Positions 17,549-25,362 of a DNA stretch of 33,204 nucleotides are shown here, piece by piece. The notes beneath the pieces are model-generated. The model worked only from the letters and a program-made list of their open reading frames with translations, searched no databases and was not told where the DNA came from. Position numbers and translations under genes: made by a program. The first letter of the stretch is position 1. Each line of letters begins with the position of its first letter. The stretch is from assembly GCA_002721365.1 (NCBI GenBank), contig PBKC01000095.1, forward strand, positions 1-33,204. The letters run 5' to 3'. Source of the stretch: Rhodospirillaceae bacterium. Its GTDB lineage: Bacteria > Pseudomonadota > Alphaproteobacteria > GCA-2721365.

Positions 17549-17562
17549 TTGCAGTGCAGCAA
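17549..17562. promoter_or_regulatory. TGC-rich operator-like site at the phasin transcription start
   Basis: TTGCAGTGCAGCAA has dyad ends (TTGC and GCAA) and two TGC triplets. It begins 1 base after the -10 hexamer and covers the expected start of transcription, where a repressor would block initiation. PhaR repressors of Paracoccus and Rhodobacter bind TGC-containing sites at phasin promoters; assignment here is inference. Twelve of its bases recur at 17180-17191 in front of dacC. Confidence 0.5.
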
Positions 17563-17653
17563 AGGGCGAGCCCGGCTTCGAGCGCCGTCTCAACGGTCAT
17601 CGGTGCCATTGATTCGTCGGCGGGCTCTGCCGCAGCATTCAAAGAGGATTCCC

Positions 17654-18715
17654 ATGGCTCAGACGACCTCAGGTTCACGCGCGACGGACGCCGTCAAGAA
17701 GGCGTCTTCGGAGCAAAAGACGAGCACGGAGAAAACCGCCACGGCTGAGGCGACCGCCAAGCCGTCCGGCTCCACCGACAAGACAACCAAGACATCCCCG
17801 GCTTCCGCAGGAGCCGCAAAGGCCACCACACAGCCGGCGAAAAAAGCGGCGGCTCCAAAGACGGCGGCTGCGTCGACTCCGGCGAAGCCGCAACGGGCTG
17901 CCGCACAGAAAGCGACCGGCCCGAAGGAGACCGTCGCTCCGGCAGTGAAGCCGACAGCCGCCAAGCCCGAAGACACGAAGGAACCCGCCGCGAAGGAACC
18001 TGCTGCGGCGGCTCCGGCACCTTCACCAGCACCGGAAATGGTCGCTGCCACGCCGGCGGGGGTGGCGGCGAAGGAGGTTGTGGAAGAGGCGGTCCCTGCC
18101 GCTGAGGCCGCGCCGGAAGTGCCCGCGCCGATCGAGGTGGAGACGGTGGCGAAGGCGGGGCGCGCCACGGCGGAATGTGCGGCCGACAGCGCTGCCGCGA
18201 CCGCCGAAGCGGCGATCTCGACCCTGGAGGAGGCATCGGAAAGCAGTCGGCGCATGATCGAGGCTCTGGTCCGTTCGAGCACCGATATGGCGGCCGAGGG
18301 CTATACCCGCATGATTTCGATCGGGAACGAGAATGCTGGAATTGCGGTCCAGACGGTGGCGTCGATCGTCAAAGGCTACGATCAGACCTCGGGGCTGGGC
18401 CGGGAGAACTTCGACGCCCTGGTCGCCTCCGGCCGTGCGGCGGCCGGGGGGATGGAGGACGTTGGTGAAAGCTTCGCTTCCTTGATGCGGCACTCCACGG
18501 ACAATTCGATCGAGGCGCTCCGGGCGGTGCTCGGCTGTACCAACCTCCGCGATCTGATCGAGATCCAGACCACCTATGCGCAGAAGTTCTTCGACGAGTG
18601 GTTCGAGGAGAGCAATCGGTTAGGCGAATCGTCGCTGAAAGTGGCGTCCGAGATCATGAAGCCCCTCACGGCGCGAGCCGGCGAACTCTGGCAGTCGCCA
18701 CGCGCTTCGGTTTGA
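17654..18715 (+). CDS. Phasin family protein with histone-like Lys/Ala/Pro-rich N-terminal tail
   Basis: A granule surface protein of 353 residues. Residues 1 to about 165 are Ala, Lys, Pro and Thr rich with motifs such as AKKAAAPKTAAAS, like histone H1 or the tail of PhaF; the second part of this region turns acidic (KEVVEEAVPAAEAAPE). Residues about 170-350 are the phasin_2-type amphipathic helix region, including ASESSRRMIEALVRSSTDMA, a central segment with GYDQTSGLGRENFDALVASG, and LIEIQTTYAQKFFDEWFEESNRL. Phasins coat PHA granules and control their number; those with basic tails can tie granules to the nucleoid. Upstream in-frame codons back to 17462 lack a ribosome binding site and run through the promoter; AGAGGA precedes ATG 17654. 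It ends at a clear terminator, so clpS is a separate unit. Confidence 0.9.
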   Translation: MAQTTSGSRATDAVKKASSEQKTSTEKTATAEATAKPSGSTDKTTKTSPASAGAAKATTQPAKKAAAPKTAAASTPAKPQRAAAQKATGPKETVAPAVKPTAAKPEDTKEPAAKEPAAAAPAPSPAPEMVAATPAGVAAKEVVEEAVPAAEAAPEVPAPIEVETVAKAGRATAECAADSAAATAEAAISTLEEASESSRRMIEALVRSSTDMAAEGYTRMISIGNENAGIAVQTVASIVKGYDQTSGLGRENFDALVASGRAAAGGMEDVGESFASLMRHSTDNSIEALRAVLGCTNLRDLIEIQTTYAQKFFDEWFEESNRLGESSLKVASEIMKPLTARAGELWQSPRASV

Positions 18716-18724
18716 TGCACATCG

Positions 18725-18757
18725 AGGGCCCGGGACAAAGCGTCGCCGGGCCCTTTT
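18725..18757 (+). terminator. Rho-independent terminator after the phasin gene
   Basis: AGGGCCCGG (18725-18733) pairs with CCGGGCCCT (18746-18754) in a 9-bp stem with a 12-base loop, followed by a short T-run (18754-18757). It lies 10 bases after the phasin stop codon. This is the clearest intrinsic terminator in the window. Confidence 0.85.
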
Positions 18758-19045
18758 CATCTCCGCGAGAGTGTATCGGCTCGCGTGAACGGCGGATGGT
18801 CGCCCGTTCACGTTGACGCGCGGTTGAAGCGGCTTAGATCACCCTTCGCTTACCCGGACGAAGCGGGAGTGGGGCGGGGCTGCCCGTCGACGGCAGGCTT
18901 CAGCGATTCTGCTTCTGTCGGGCCGGTTTCGGCCGGCGGACGGCGTGCGGGACATGGGCCTGCATCATGGGCCGCCCTTTAACTGCGTTCGCGGAATTCG
19001 ATATAATTTCTACCCGGCCTTACAGGGGAATTCAGTGACAGCGGA
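18758..19045. other. Intergenic region upstream of clpS with hairpins
   Basis: No gene is supported in about 290 bases. A 9-bp stem (CGTGAACGG 18784-18792 with CCGTTCACG 18804-18812) and a short GGCCG-GTTT-CGGCC stem (about 18922-18935) are present. TATAAT at 19002-19007 is a perfect -10, but only a weak -35 (TTTAAC, 18978-18983) precedes it. It is the likely clpS promoter, with transcription starting about 30 bases before the gene. No sigma-32 type sequence was seen. Confidence 0.5.
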
Positions 19046-19366
19046 ATGAGCGACGACGACAAGCAGAATCAGAACGGCACCGGTGTCGTCACCCAGTCCA
19101 AACCGAAGGCCAAGAAGCCTTCGATGTACAAGGTGTTGATGTTGAACGACGACTACACACCTATGGAGTTCGTCGTTTACGTGCTCGAGCGCTTTTTCCA
19201 CAAGAATCGGGAAGACGCCACACGGATCATGCTTCATGTGCACCAGCGCGGTGTCGGTATCTGCGGTGTTTATTCCTACGAAGTGGCCGAAACCAAGGTG
19301 ACCCAAGTCACCGACTTCGCGCGCCAGAACCAGCACCCCTTGCAGTGCACGCTGGAGAAGGCCTGA
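19046..19366 (+). CDS. clpS: ATP-dependent Clp protease adapter ClpS
   Basis: The N-end rule adapter that hands proteins with Phe, Leu, Trp or Tyr at the N-terminus to ClpAP. The 106-residue protein has a flexible N-terminal tail (residues 1-26) needed for ClpA engagement, then the folded core with [20 protein letters not shown]. Asn34, Asp35, Asp36 and His66 ([10 protein letters not shown]) match the pocket that holds the N-degron alpha-amino group. It ends 20 bases before the clpA start, so the adapter and its unfoldase are made together. Confidence 0.97.
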   Translation: MSDDDKQNQNGTGVVTQSKPKAKKPSMYKVLMLNDDYTPMEFVVYVLERFFHKNREDATRIMLHVHQRGVGICGVYSYEVAETKVTQVTDFARQNQHPLQCTLEKA

Positions 19367-19386
19367 AACAAGGATACGAGCCCCGA

Positions 19387-21693
19387 ATGCTTTCCAAGAA
19401 TCTCGAGGAAACCCTCCACCGCGCCCTCGCACTGGCCAATAGCCGCCAGCATGAGTTCGCGACTCTCGAGCATCTCCTGCTGTCGTTGCTCGACGACCAG
19501 GACGCGGTCGCGGTGATGCGGGCCTGCAATGTCTCCGTCGACAAGCTGCGGGGCGCGCTGGCCACCTTCCTCGACGAGGAACTCACGGGATTGATCGTCG
19601 AGCAGGGCTTGACCGATGCCAAGCCGACATCGAGCTTCCAGCGCGTGATTCAGCGCGCGGTGCATCATGTCCAGATGTCCGGCCGGGAAGAGGTGACGGG
19701 CGCCAACGTTCTCGTGGCGATCTTCTCCGAGCGCGAATCCCACGCCGTCTACTTTCTCCAGCAACAGGACATGACCCGCCTCGATGCGGTGAGCTACATT
19801 TCTCACGGCATCGCGAAGGCGCCGGGTGCGGCGCAGGAACGGACGGTCCGCGGTGCCGACGAGGAGGAGGAAGAAAAGACGGGCAAGCAGAGCACCGAGG
19901 CGCTGCGGACCTATTGCATCGACCTCAACGAGAAGGCTCGTGAGGGACGTATCGATCCGCTGATCGGGCGTGCGCTGGAGATCGAGCGCACCATCCAGGT
20001 TCTCTGCCGTCGCACCAAGAACAACCCGCTCTATGTCGGCGATCCCGGTGTCGGCAAGACGGCCATCGCCGAGGGCCTGGCCCGCCGCATCATTCATCGC
20101 GAGGTCCCGGACGTTCTCAAGGACGCCACCATCTTCTCCCTCGACATGGGCTCGCTGCTGGCGGGCACGCGCTATCGCGGCGATTTCGAGGAGCGGGTGA
20201 AGGCCGTTCTCGGCGAACTCGAGAACTTCCCCCAGGCGATCCTGTTCATCGACGAGATCCACACGGTGATCGGCGCCGGGGCCACCAGCGGCGGGGCGAT
20301 GGATGCCTCCAACCTGCTGAAGCCGGCCTTGGCCAGCGGCACGCTGCGCTGCATCGGTTCGACGACCTACAAGGAATACCGCAGCTATTTCGAGAAGGAC
20401 CGCGCGCTGGTCCGCCGCTTCCAGAAGATCGACGTCAACGAGCCGTCGGTCGAGGACACGGTCAAGATCCTGCGGGGGCTCAAACCCTATTACGAGCAGC
20501 ACCACCGCGTCCGCTACACCAACGAGGCGGTGCGGGCGGCGGTCGAGCTGTCGTCGCGCTACATCAACGACCGGAAGCTGCCCGACAAGGCGATCGACGT
20601 GATCGACGAGGTCGGCGCGGCACAGATGCTGGTGCCGGAGAACCGGCGGCGGAAGACCATCGGCGTCAAGGAGGTCGAGGCGATGATCGCCAAGATCGCC
20701 CGCATTCCGCCGAAGAGCGTGTCGAAGGACGACAAGACGCTGCTCCAGAACCTGGAACGCGACCTGAAGATGGTGGTGTTCGGCCAGGACCGGGCCATCG
20801 AGGCGCTGTCGAGCGCCATCAAGCTGTCCCGCGCCGGTCTCCGCGAGGCCGAGAAGCCGATCGGTAACTACCTGTTCTCGGGCCCGACCGGCGTCGGCAA
20901 GACCGAGGTCGCGCGCCAGCTCGCCCGCCTGATGGGGGTGGAGCTGATCCGCTTCGACATGTCGGAATACATGGAGCGGCACACCGTCTCGCGGCTGATC
21001 GGCGCGCCTCCGGGCTATGTCGGCTTCGACCAGGGCGGCCTGCTGACCGATTCGATCGACCAGCATCCGCATGCGGTTCTGCTGCTGGACGAGATCGAGA
21101 AGGCCCATCCGGACCTGTTCAACATCCTTCTGCAGGTGATGGATCACGGCAAGCTGACCGACCACAACGGCAAGATTGTCGACTTCCGGAACATCGTCCT
21201 GATCATGACGACCAATGCGGGTGCGGCCGACCTCGCCAAGCCGGCGATGGGCTTTGCCCGCGACGAGCGGAGCGGCGAGGACGAAGACGCGATCAAGCGC
21301 ATGTTCACGCCCGAGTTCCGCAACCGGCTCGACGCGGTTGTCGCGTTCTCCAACCTGGCGCCGGAAGTGGTGGGCCGCGTGGTCGACAAGTTCATCGTCG
21401 AGCTTGAAGCCCAGCTCGGCGACCGCAATGTCACCCTGTCGCTCGACGATGCCGCCCGTCAGTGGCTGGCGGACAAGGGCTACGACCCGCTTTACGGCGC
21501 CCGTCCGCTCGCCCGCGTCATCCAGGAGCACGTCAAGAAGCCGCTGGCCGAGGAGCTTCTGTTCGGCCGGCTGTCGAAGGGCGGCCATGTGAACCTGCGG
21601 GTCGAGGACGACGCCATCGTCTTCGACATCGATGCTGCCGGTGGCAGTGCCGCGGGGAGCGATTCGAAGAAGGACGTGGTCGAGCCGGTCTGA
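19387..21693 (+). CDS. clpA: ATP-dependent Clp protease ATP-binding subunit ClpA
   Basis: The AAA+ unfoldase of ClpAP. The 768-residue protein has the double Clp_N repeat (residues 1-150, [30 protein letters not shown]), a charged linker ([11 protein letters not shown]), D1 with Walker A GDPGVGKT (Lys224) and Walker [10 protein letters not shown], and D2 with Walker A GPTGVGKT (Lys505) and [12 protein letters not shown]. It lacks the M-domain coiled coil that marks ClpB, and the ClpP-binding loop region is present in D2. ATG 19387 is chosen because it follows clpS directly and begins the Clp_N domain. The C-terminus is a Ser/Asp-rich tail. Confidence 0.97.
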   Translation: MLSKNLEETLHRALALANSRQHEFATLEHLLLSLLDDQDAVAVMRACNVSVDKLRGALATFLDEELTGLIVEQGLTDAKPTSSFQRVIQRAVHHVQMSGREEVTGANVLVAIFSERESHAVYFLQQQDMTRLDAVSYISHGIAKAPGAAQERTVRGADEEEEEKTGKQSTEALRTYCIDLNEKAREGRIDPLIGRALEIERTIQVLCRRTKNNPLYVGDPGVGKTAIAEGLARRIIHREVPDVLKDATIFSLDMGSLLAGTRYRGDFEERVKAVLGELENFPQAILFIDEIHTVIGAGATSGGAMDASNLLKPALASGTLRCIGSTTYKEYRSYFEKDRALVRRFQKIDVNEPSVEDTVKILRGLKPYYEQHHRVRYTNEAVRAAVELSSRYINDRKLPDKAIDVIDEVGAAQMLVPENRRRKTIGVKEVEAMIAKIARIPPKSVSKDDKTLLQNLERDLKMVVFGQDRAIEALSSAIKLSRAGLREAEKPIGNYLFSGPTGVGKTEVARQLARLMGVELIRFDMSEYMERHTVSRLIGAPPGYVGFDQGGLLTDSIDQHPHAVLLLDEIEKAHPDLFNILLQVMDHGKLTDHNGKIVDFRNIVLIMTTNAGAADLAKPAMGFARDERSGEDEDAIKRMFTPEFRNRLDAVVAFSNLAPEVVGRVVDKFIVELEAQLGDRNVTLSLDDAARQWLADKGYDPLYGARPLARVIQEHVKKPLAEELLFGRLSKGGHVNLRVEDDAIVFDIDAAGGSAAGSDSKKDVVEPV

Positions 21694-21711
21694 GGCCTGA
21701 GTTTCGTCTCG

Positions 21712-21833
21712 CCCCCTCCCAACCCTCCCCCTGAAGGGAGAGGGCAAAAGGAAGTGGGTCAGGATCTCAATCGGACGGTGCGAGGCCAGGCCCCCAAAAG
21801 CCCTCTCCCTTCAGGGGGAGGGTTGGGAGGGGG
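21712..21833. repeat. 34-bp perfect inverted repeat, extragenic palindrome element
   Basis: A 34-base arm at 21712-21745 is exactly reverse-complemented at 21800-21833, with a 54-base spacer. Each arm is itself a hairpin with a GA loop (CCCTCCCCCT / AGGGAGAGGG, one mismatch). C/G-rich elements of this kind (CCCTCCCC...GGGGAGGG) are widespread between genes in alphaproteobacteria. It lies between the converging clpA and DUF482 genes and could end both transcripts. Confidence 0.85.
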
Positions 21834-21854
21834 AAGGGTCCGGCAGGTGCCGAC

Positions 21855-21887
21855 GATAGATCGTCGGGCTTGACCCGAGGATCTATC
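21855..21887. repeat. REP-like hairpin downstream of clpA
   Basis: GATAGATC (21855-21862) and TCGGG (21864-21868) pair with CCCGA (21874-21878) and GATCTATC (21880-21887) around a CTTGA loop, with only one G-G mismatch in a 14-position stem. The core CGGGCTTGACCCGAGGAT is a familiar alphaproteobacterial extragenic repeat. It sits 11 bases beyond the stop of the DUF482 gene and may stop or stabilise its transcript. Confidence 0.7.
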
Positions 21888-21897
21888 CCCATGCCCC

Positions 21898-23088
21898 TCA
21901 CCCTCGCTTGAAGGGCGAGTACTCCTCCCTCAGTGCCTCGGTCTCCAGGGCGACGTGGTCGCGTTCCTGATCGAGGTATTGCGCGACCGCGCGCCGAAAT
22001 CCCTCGTCGCGAATCCAGTGGGCGCTGTAGGTGAGGGTGGGGAGGTAGCCGCGCTGGATCTTGTGCGGCCCCTGCGCTCCTGCCTCGACGCGGGGCAGGC
22101 CGTGCTCGATCGCGTAGTCGATGGCGCGGTAGTAACAGGTCTCGAAATGCAGGCAGTCGTGGTCCTCGATGCAGCCCCAGTAGCGGCCGTAGAGGGCCTC
22201 CTTGCCGCGGAAGTTCAGGGCGCCGGCGATGTAGCGGCCGTTGCGCTTCACCATCATCAGGACGACCTTGTCGGCCAATCGTTCCCCCAGCAGGTCGAAG
22301 AAGGCGCGATTGAGATAGGGGGTGCCCCACTTCCGGCCGCCGGTATCCATGTAGAAGTGGAAGAACGCATCCCAGTGGGCGGTGCTGAGCGAGTCGCCGG
22401 TCAGTGTCTCGAAGCTCAACTCCTCGCTTTGGGCGGTCTGGCGCTCCTTCCGGATCGTCTTCCGCTTGCGTGACGAGAGGTCGGCCAGGAAGTCGTCGAA
22501 GCTGCCGTAGCCGCGGTTCTCCCAATGAAACTGTTCGCCGGTGCGGAGCAGCAGGCCGGCATCACCCATCCGCCGCCATTCGGCCTCGGTCGCGAAGGTG
22601 ACGTGGAGCGACGAGAGACCCAGCCGGTCGGTGATCTGGGTCAGGGCGGCGATCACCGCCCGTTCCCGCGCTTCGCTCCCCGGTCCGGGCCGGACCAGCA
22701 GCCGGCGGCCGGTGACGGGGGTGAAGGGGACGGCGACCTGGAGCTTCGGATAGTAGTCGCCGCCGACGCGCTCGAACGCCGCGGCCCAGCTATGGTCGAA
22801 GACGTACTCGCCGTAGGAATGGCCCTTGAGGTAGGCCGGCGCGACGCCGACGACCTCGCCTGCATCGCTCTCGACGACCACATGACGCGGCGCCCATCCG
22901 GTCTCGGCTGTGACCGACCCGCTTTCTTCCAGCGCCAGCAGGAAGGCATGGCTGAGGAACGGATCGACATCGCCTGCGCACGCGTCCCAGGTGGCGGCGT
23001 CGATCTCGTCGATACCGCCCAGGACACGCGCGACGAGGCTGCCCTCGTCGGTTTCGTCGGCAGGGTCGCTCACGACGCTTCGCGGCAT
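21898..23088 (-). CDS. DUF482 / FemAB-like GNAT family acyltransferase
   Basis: A 396-residue cytoplasmic protein of the COG3146 type, often called 'peptidogalycan biosynthesis' or GNAT family protein. It has two GNAT-like halves; features include PFLSHAFLLALEESGSV, VFDHSWAAAFERVGGDYYPKLQVAVPFTPVTGRRLLV, KRKTIRKERQ and GGRKWGTPYLNRAFFDLL, all family hallmarks. FemAB relatives add amino acids to cell-wall precursors, but no substrate is established for this group. It is convergent with clpA across the repeat elements and is transcribed in the same direction as the class III aminotransferase. Confidence 0.85.
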   Translation of the reverse strand: MPRSVVSDPADETDEGSLVARVLGGIDEIDAATWDACAGDVDPFLSHAFLLALEESGSVTAETGWAPRHVVVESDAGEVVGVAPAYLKGHSYGEYVFDHSWAAAFERVGGDYYPKLQVAVPFTPVTGRRLLVRPGPGSEARERAVIAALTQITDRLGLSSLHVTFATEAEWRRMGDAGLLLRTGEQFHWENRGYGSFDDFLADLSSRKRKTIRKERQTAQSEELSFETLTGDSLSTAHWDAFFHFYMDTGGRKWGTPYLNRAFFDLLGERLADKVVLMMVKRNGRYIAGALNFRGKEALYGRYWGCIEDHDCLHFETCYYRAIDYAIEHGLPRVEAGAQGPHKIQRGYLPTLTYSAHWIRDEGFRRAVAQYLDQERDHVALETEALREEYSPFKRG

Positions 23089-23147
23089 AGGATCGATCTC
23101 ATCGCAATGCCGTCAATGTTGGTCGGTCGGGCGCGAGAACAAGCCCT

Positions 23148-24551
23148 TCACGCGGCCTTCCAGCAGCCCTCCGTGATGAGCTCCGACCGGACCCGCTCCA
23201 GGGCGTCCCAGACGATCGAGGTCATCTCGTCGATGTCGGCATGGGTGATCACCAGCGGCGGCGAGAAGGCGAGGGTGTTGCCGAGGGGGCGGCTGATCAC
23301 GCCGCCCGCGAGCGCATAGTCGGACGCGCGCTGTCCGACCTTCAAGGCCGGCTCGAAGGCGATCTTGTTCCGCTTGTCCGCCACCAGCTCGACGCCGGCG
23401 ATCAGGCCCACACCCCGAACCTCGCCGACCAGCGGGTGGTCGGCCAGGACCTCGCGCAGGCGGCGCTGCATGTAGGCGCCGGCTTCGGCTGCCTGGGGCA
23501 CCAGGCCCTCGTTCTCCATGATGTCGAGATTGGCGAGGCCGGCCGCGGCCGCCGTCGGGTGGGCGCTGTAGGTGTAGCCGTGGCCGAAGACGCCGAGTTC
23601 CTTCGACCCGTCGCGGACCACGTCCCAGATCGGTTCGGAGATGACCGAGGCCGACATCGGCAGATAGCCGCTGGTCAGGCCCTTGGCGATCGTCATCAGG
23701 TCGGGCTCGATGCCGAAATAGTCGCAGCCGAACCAGGTGCCCAGCCGCCCGAAGCCGCAGATCACCTCGTCGGCGATGAACAGCACGTCGTGCTTTCGCA
23801 GGACCTCCTGGACCAGCGGGTAATAGCCTTCGGGCGGGACCACCACCCCGCCGGCGCCCATCACCGGCTCGGCGATGAAGGCGGCGACCGTCTCCGGCCC
23901 TTCGGAGCGGATCAGCACGTCGAGATCGCTGGCAAGCTGCGCGGCGAACTCGCGTTCGGACATGCCGGCGGGCGCTTCCCAGTAATGATGCGGCGCCGAG
24001 GTGTGCAGGAAGCCGGGGAGCGGCAGGTCGAAGGCGGCATGGACGTGGGGCAGACCGGTCATGCTGGCCGCCGCGACCGTGACGCCGTGATAGCCGCGGC
24101 GCCGGGCGATGATCTTCTTCTTCTTCGGCCGCTTCAGCAGGTTGTTGTAGTACCAGATCAGCTTGACGTTGGTGTCGTTGGCGTCCGACCCGGAATTGCC
24201 GAAAAACACTTTGCTCATGTTCTCAGGAACCAGCCGTAACACCCTGTCCGCCAATCGGATTGCCGGTTCCGTCCCCATCGACGCGAAGATGTGATAGTAG
24301 GGCAGCTTGGTCGCCTGGGCGGCGATCGCTTCGACGATTTCCGGGCGTCCGTAACCGACATTGACGCACCACAACCCACCCATCGCATCAATGTAACGGC
24401 GGCCGTGGTTGTCGGTCAGGCGCACGCCCGCGCCTTCGGTCATGATCAGCGGGCCGCGCTCGGCGTGCTGCACGAGATGGGTGTAGGGATGGAGCAGGCT
24501 GAGCTTGTCCATCTCCTCGAGGGACAGATTGTCGGCCGGATCAGCACGCAT
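23148..24551 (-). CDS. Class III PLP aminotransferase (polyamine/omega-amino acid:pyruvate type)
   Basis: A 467-residue fold-type I aminotransferase. It has FGNSGSDANDTNVKLIWYYNN, RPKKKKIIARRRGYHG, FIADEVICGFGRLGTWFG and the PLP lysine Lys290 in TIAKGLTSGYLPMSA. Overall it resembles SpuC-like putrescine:pyruvate and beta-alanine:pyruvate aminotransferases, but exact substrate is inference. ATG 24551 is used because GGGAG precedes it and MRADPADNLSLEEMDK is the family start; the open frame continues upstream without a signal. RidA is encoded 31 bases upstream on the same strand, a pairing that suits a PLP enzyme releasing reactive imines. The aguAB genes for putrescine production lie 2 kb further on. 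Confidence 0.9.
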   Translation of the reverse strand: MRADPADNLSLEEMDKLSLLHPYTHLVQHAERGPLIMTEGAGVRLTDNHGRRYIDAMGGLWCVNVGYGRPEIVEAIAAQATKLPYYHIFASMGTEPAIRLADRVLRLVPENMSKVFFGNSGSDANDTNVKLIWYYNNLLKRPKKKKIIARRRGYHGVTVAAASMTGLPHVHAAFDLPLPGFLHTSAPHHYWEAPAGMSEREFAAQLASDLDVLIRSEGPETVAAFIAEPVMGAGGVVVPPEGYYPLVQEVLRKHDVLFIADEVICGFGRLGTWFGCDYFGIEPDLMTIAKGLTSGYLPMSASVISEPIWDVVRDGSKELGVFGHGYTYSAHPTAAAAGLANLDIMENEGLVPQAAEAGAYMQRRLREVLADHPLVGEVRGVGLIAGVELVADKRNKIAFEPALKVGQRASDYALAGGVISRPLGNTLAFSPPLVITHADIDEMTSIVWDALERVRSELITEGCWKAA

Positions 24552-24582
24552 GGCAGGTCTCCCGAAAAGAGCGAGCGTTCGC

Positions 24583-25050
24583 TCAGGCGATTTCGAACAC
24601 CGCATCGGCCTCGGTCGCGACGTTGCGCGGCAAGGCGTTGGTGCCGACGGCGAAACGGGCATGACGGCCGGCATCGCCGAACACGTCGACCATCAGGTCC
24701 GACGCCCCGTTCGCCACCTGCGGCTGCTCGGAAAAACCGTCGACGCAGTTCACGAACACGCCGAGTTTCACACAGCGCCGCACCCGGTCGAGGTCGCCGC
24801 CGCAGGCCGCCTTCACCTGGGCGATGATGTTGAGCGCGCACAAGCGGGCCGCAGCCTGGGCCTCGGCGGTCGTGAAGTCCTTCCCGACCTTGCCCATATA
24901 TTTGACCTCGCCGTTCCAGAATGTGATCTGGCCTGCGACGAACACCTGATTGCCGGTAATCACATAGGGAACGTAGTTCGCCGCCGGCGATGCCGCCTGC
25001 GGAAGCTCGATCCCCAGTTCCTTCAGCCGCGCTTCGATCTTGCCTGCCAT
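24583..25050 (-). CDS. RidA family protein (enamine/imine deaminase)
   Basis: A 155-residue member of the YjgF/YER057c/UK114 family, which hydrolyses reactive 2-aminoacrylate and other imines formed by PLP enzymes. The C-terminal motif HARFAVGTNALPRNVATEADAVFEI carries the conserved Arg and the acidic end of the active site; ITGNQVFVAGQITFWNGEVKYMGKVGKDFTTAEAQ... is typical of the longer 'RidA-like' subgroup. It is probably cotranscribed with the class III aminotransferase (31 bases between). Subgroup function is uncertain, since many members retain the Arg but differ in substrate. Confidence 0.92.
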   Translation of the reverse strand: MAGKIEARLKELGIELPQAASPAANYVPYVITGNQVFVAGQITFWNGEVKYMGKVGKDFTTAEAQAAARLCALNIIAQVKAACGGDLDRVRRCVKLGVFVNCVDGFSEQPQVANGASDLMVDVFGDAGRHARFAVGTNALPRNVATEADAVFEIA

Positions 25051-25139
25051 GGATGTGCCTCCTCCTGTTCGGGAGGCAGCATAGTCCGTCCCGGTCGCGG
25101 CGATCCAGCGTGAGTGACGCGGTCTTCCTCAAGTGAAGT

Positions 25140-25229
25140 CGTCATCGCGAGGCCCGACGGGCCGTGGCGATCCAGGAACGAGCGCCGTCCTCTGGATCGC
25201 CACGCTCCCAACGGTCGCTCGCGATGACG
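25140..25229. repeat. Nested inverted repeat (cruciform-type extragenic element)
   Basis: CGTCATCGCGAG (25140-25151) pairs with CTCGCGATGACG (25218-25229), and inside it GTGGCGATCCAG (25164-25175) pairs with CTGGATCGCCAC (25192-25203); both are perfect 12-bp pairs. A third small stem GCCC-GAC-GGGC fills 25152-25162. It lies in a 312-base gap between ridA and the DUF429 gene that holds no other gene. Such elements (CGTCATCGCGAGG...) recur in many alphaproteobacterial genomes. Confidence 0.8.
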
Positions 25230-25247
25230 AGAAATGTCTCCTCAGCC

Positions 25248-25344
25248 GTCTTGCCCGCGCAGGCGGGCATCCAGAGGGAGGGCCGTTACAGGGCCGGCAA
25301 CGCTCCGGCGTGTCTTCTGGGTTCCCGCCTGCGCGGGAACGACG
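25248..25344. repeat. Paired 30-base inverted repeat with GC hairpins
   Basis: Two hairpins, GCCCGC-GCAG-GCGGGC (25253-25268) and GTTCCCGC-CTGC-GCGGGAAC (25321-25340), sit in flanking sequences that are inverted copies of each other, about 26 of 31 positions matching. This is the familiar alphaproteobacterial extragenic repeat pair 'CCCGCGCAGGCGGGC ATCCAGA ... TCTGGGTTCCCGCCTGCGCGG' (split here for length). It may terminate both the DUF429 gene and upstream transcripts. Confidence 0.8.
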
Positions 25345-25362
25345 ACTGGGCGGAGTGTCGCC

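Larger units (their letters stand above)
17189..17653. other. AT-rich intergenic region between dacC and the phasin gene
   Basis: About 465 bases without a convincing gene, clearly richer in A and T than its surroundings (for example 17440-17490). It holds the promoters of both divergent genes. Three elements are described separately: a 12-bp perfect palindrome, a near-consensus promoter and a TGC-rich site. A weak dacC promoter (TTTACA-N17-TAGTTT on the minus strand, near 17225-17255) is possible. No tRNA or obvious small RNA is seen. Confidence 0.6.

Noticed and set aside
17462..17653. N-terminal extension of the phasin to 17462
   Set aside because: The extension would run through the promoter and operator, and the strong ribosome binding site precedes ATG 17654.
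19276..21747. Open frame of about 820 codons on the minus strand across clpS/clpA
   Set aside because: A GC-driven shadow of clpA: no domain is recognisable and the composition is dominated by Arg, Asp, Leu and Val.
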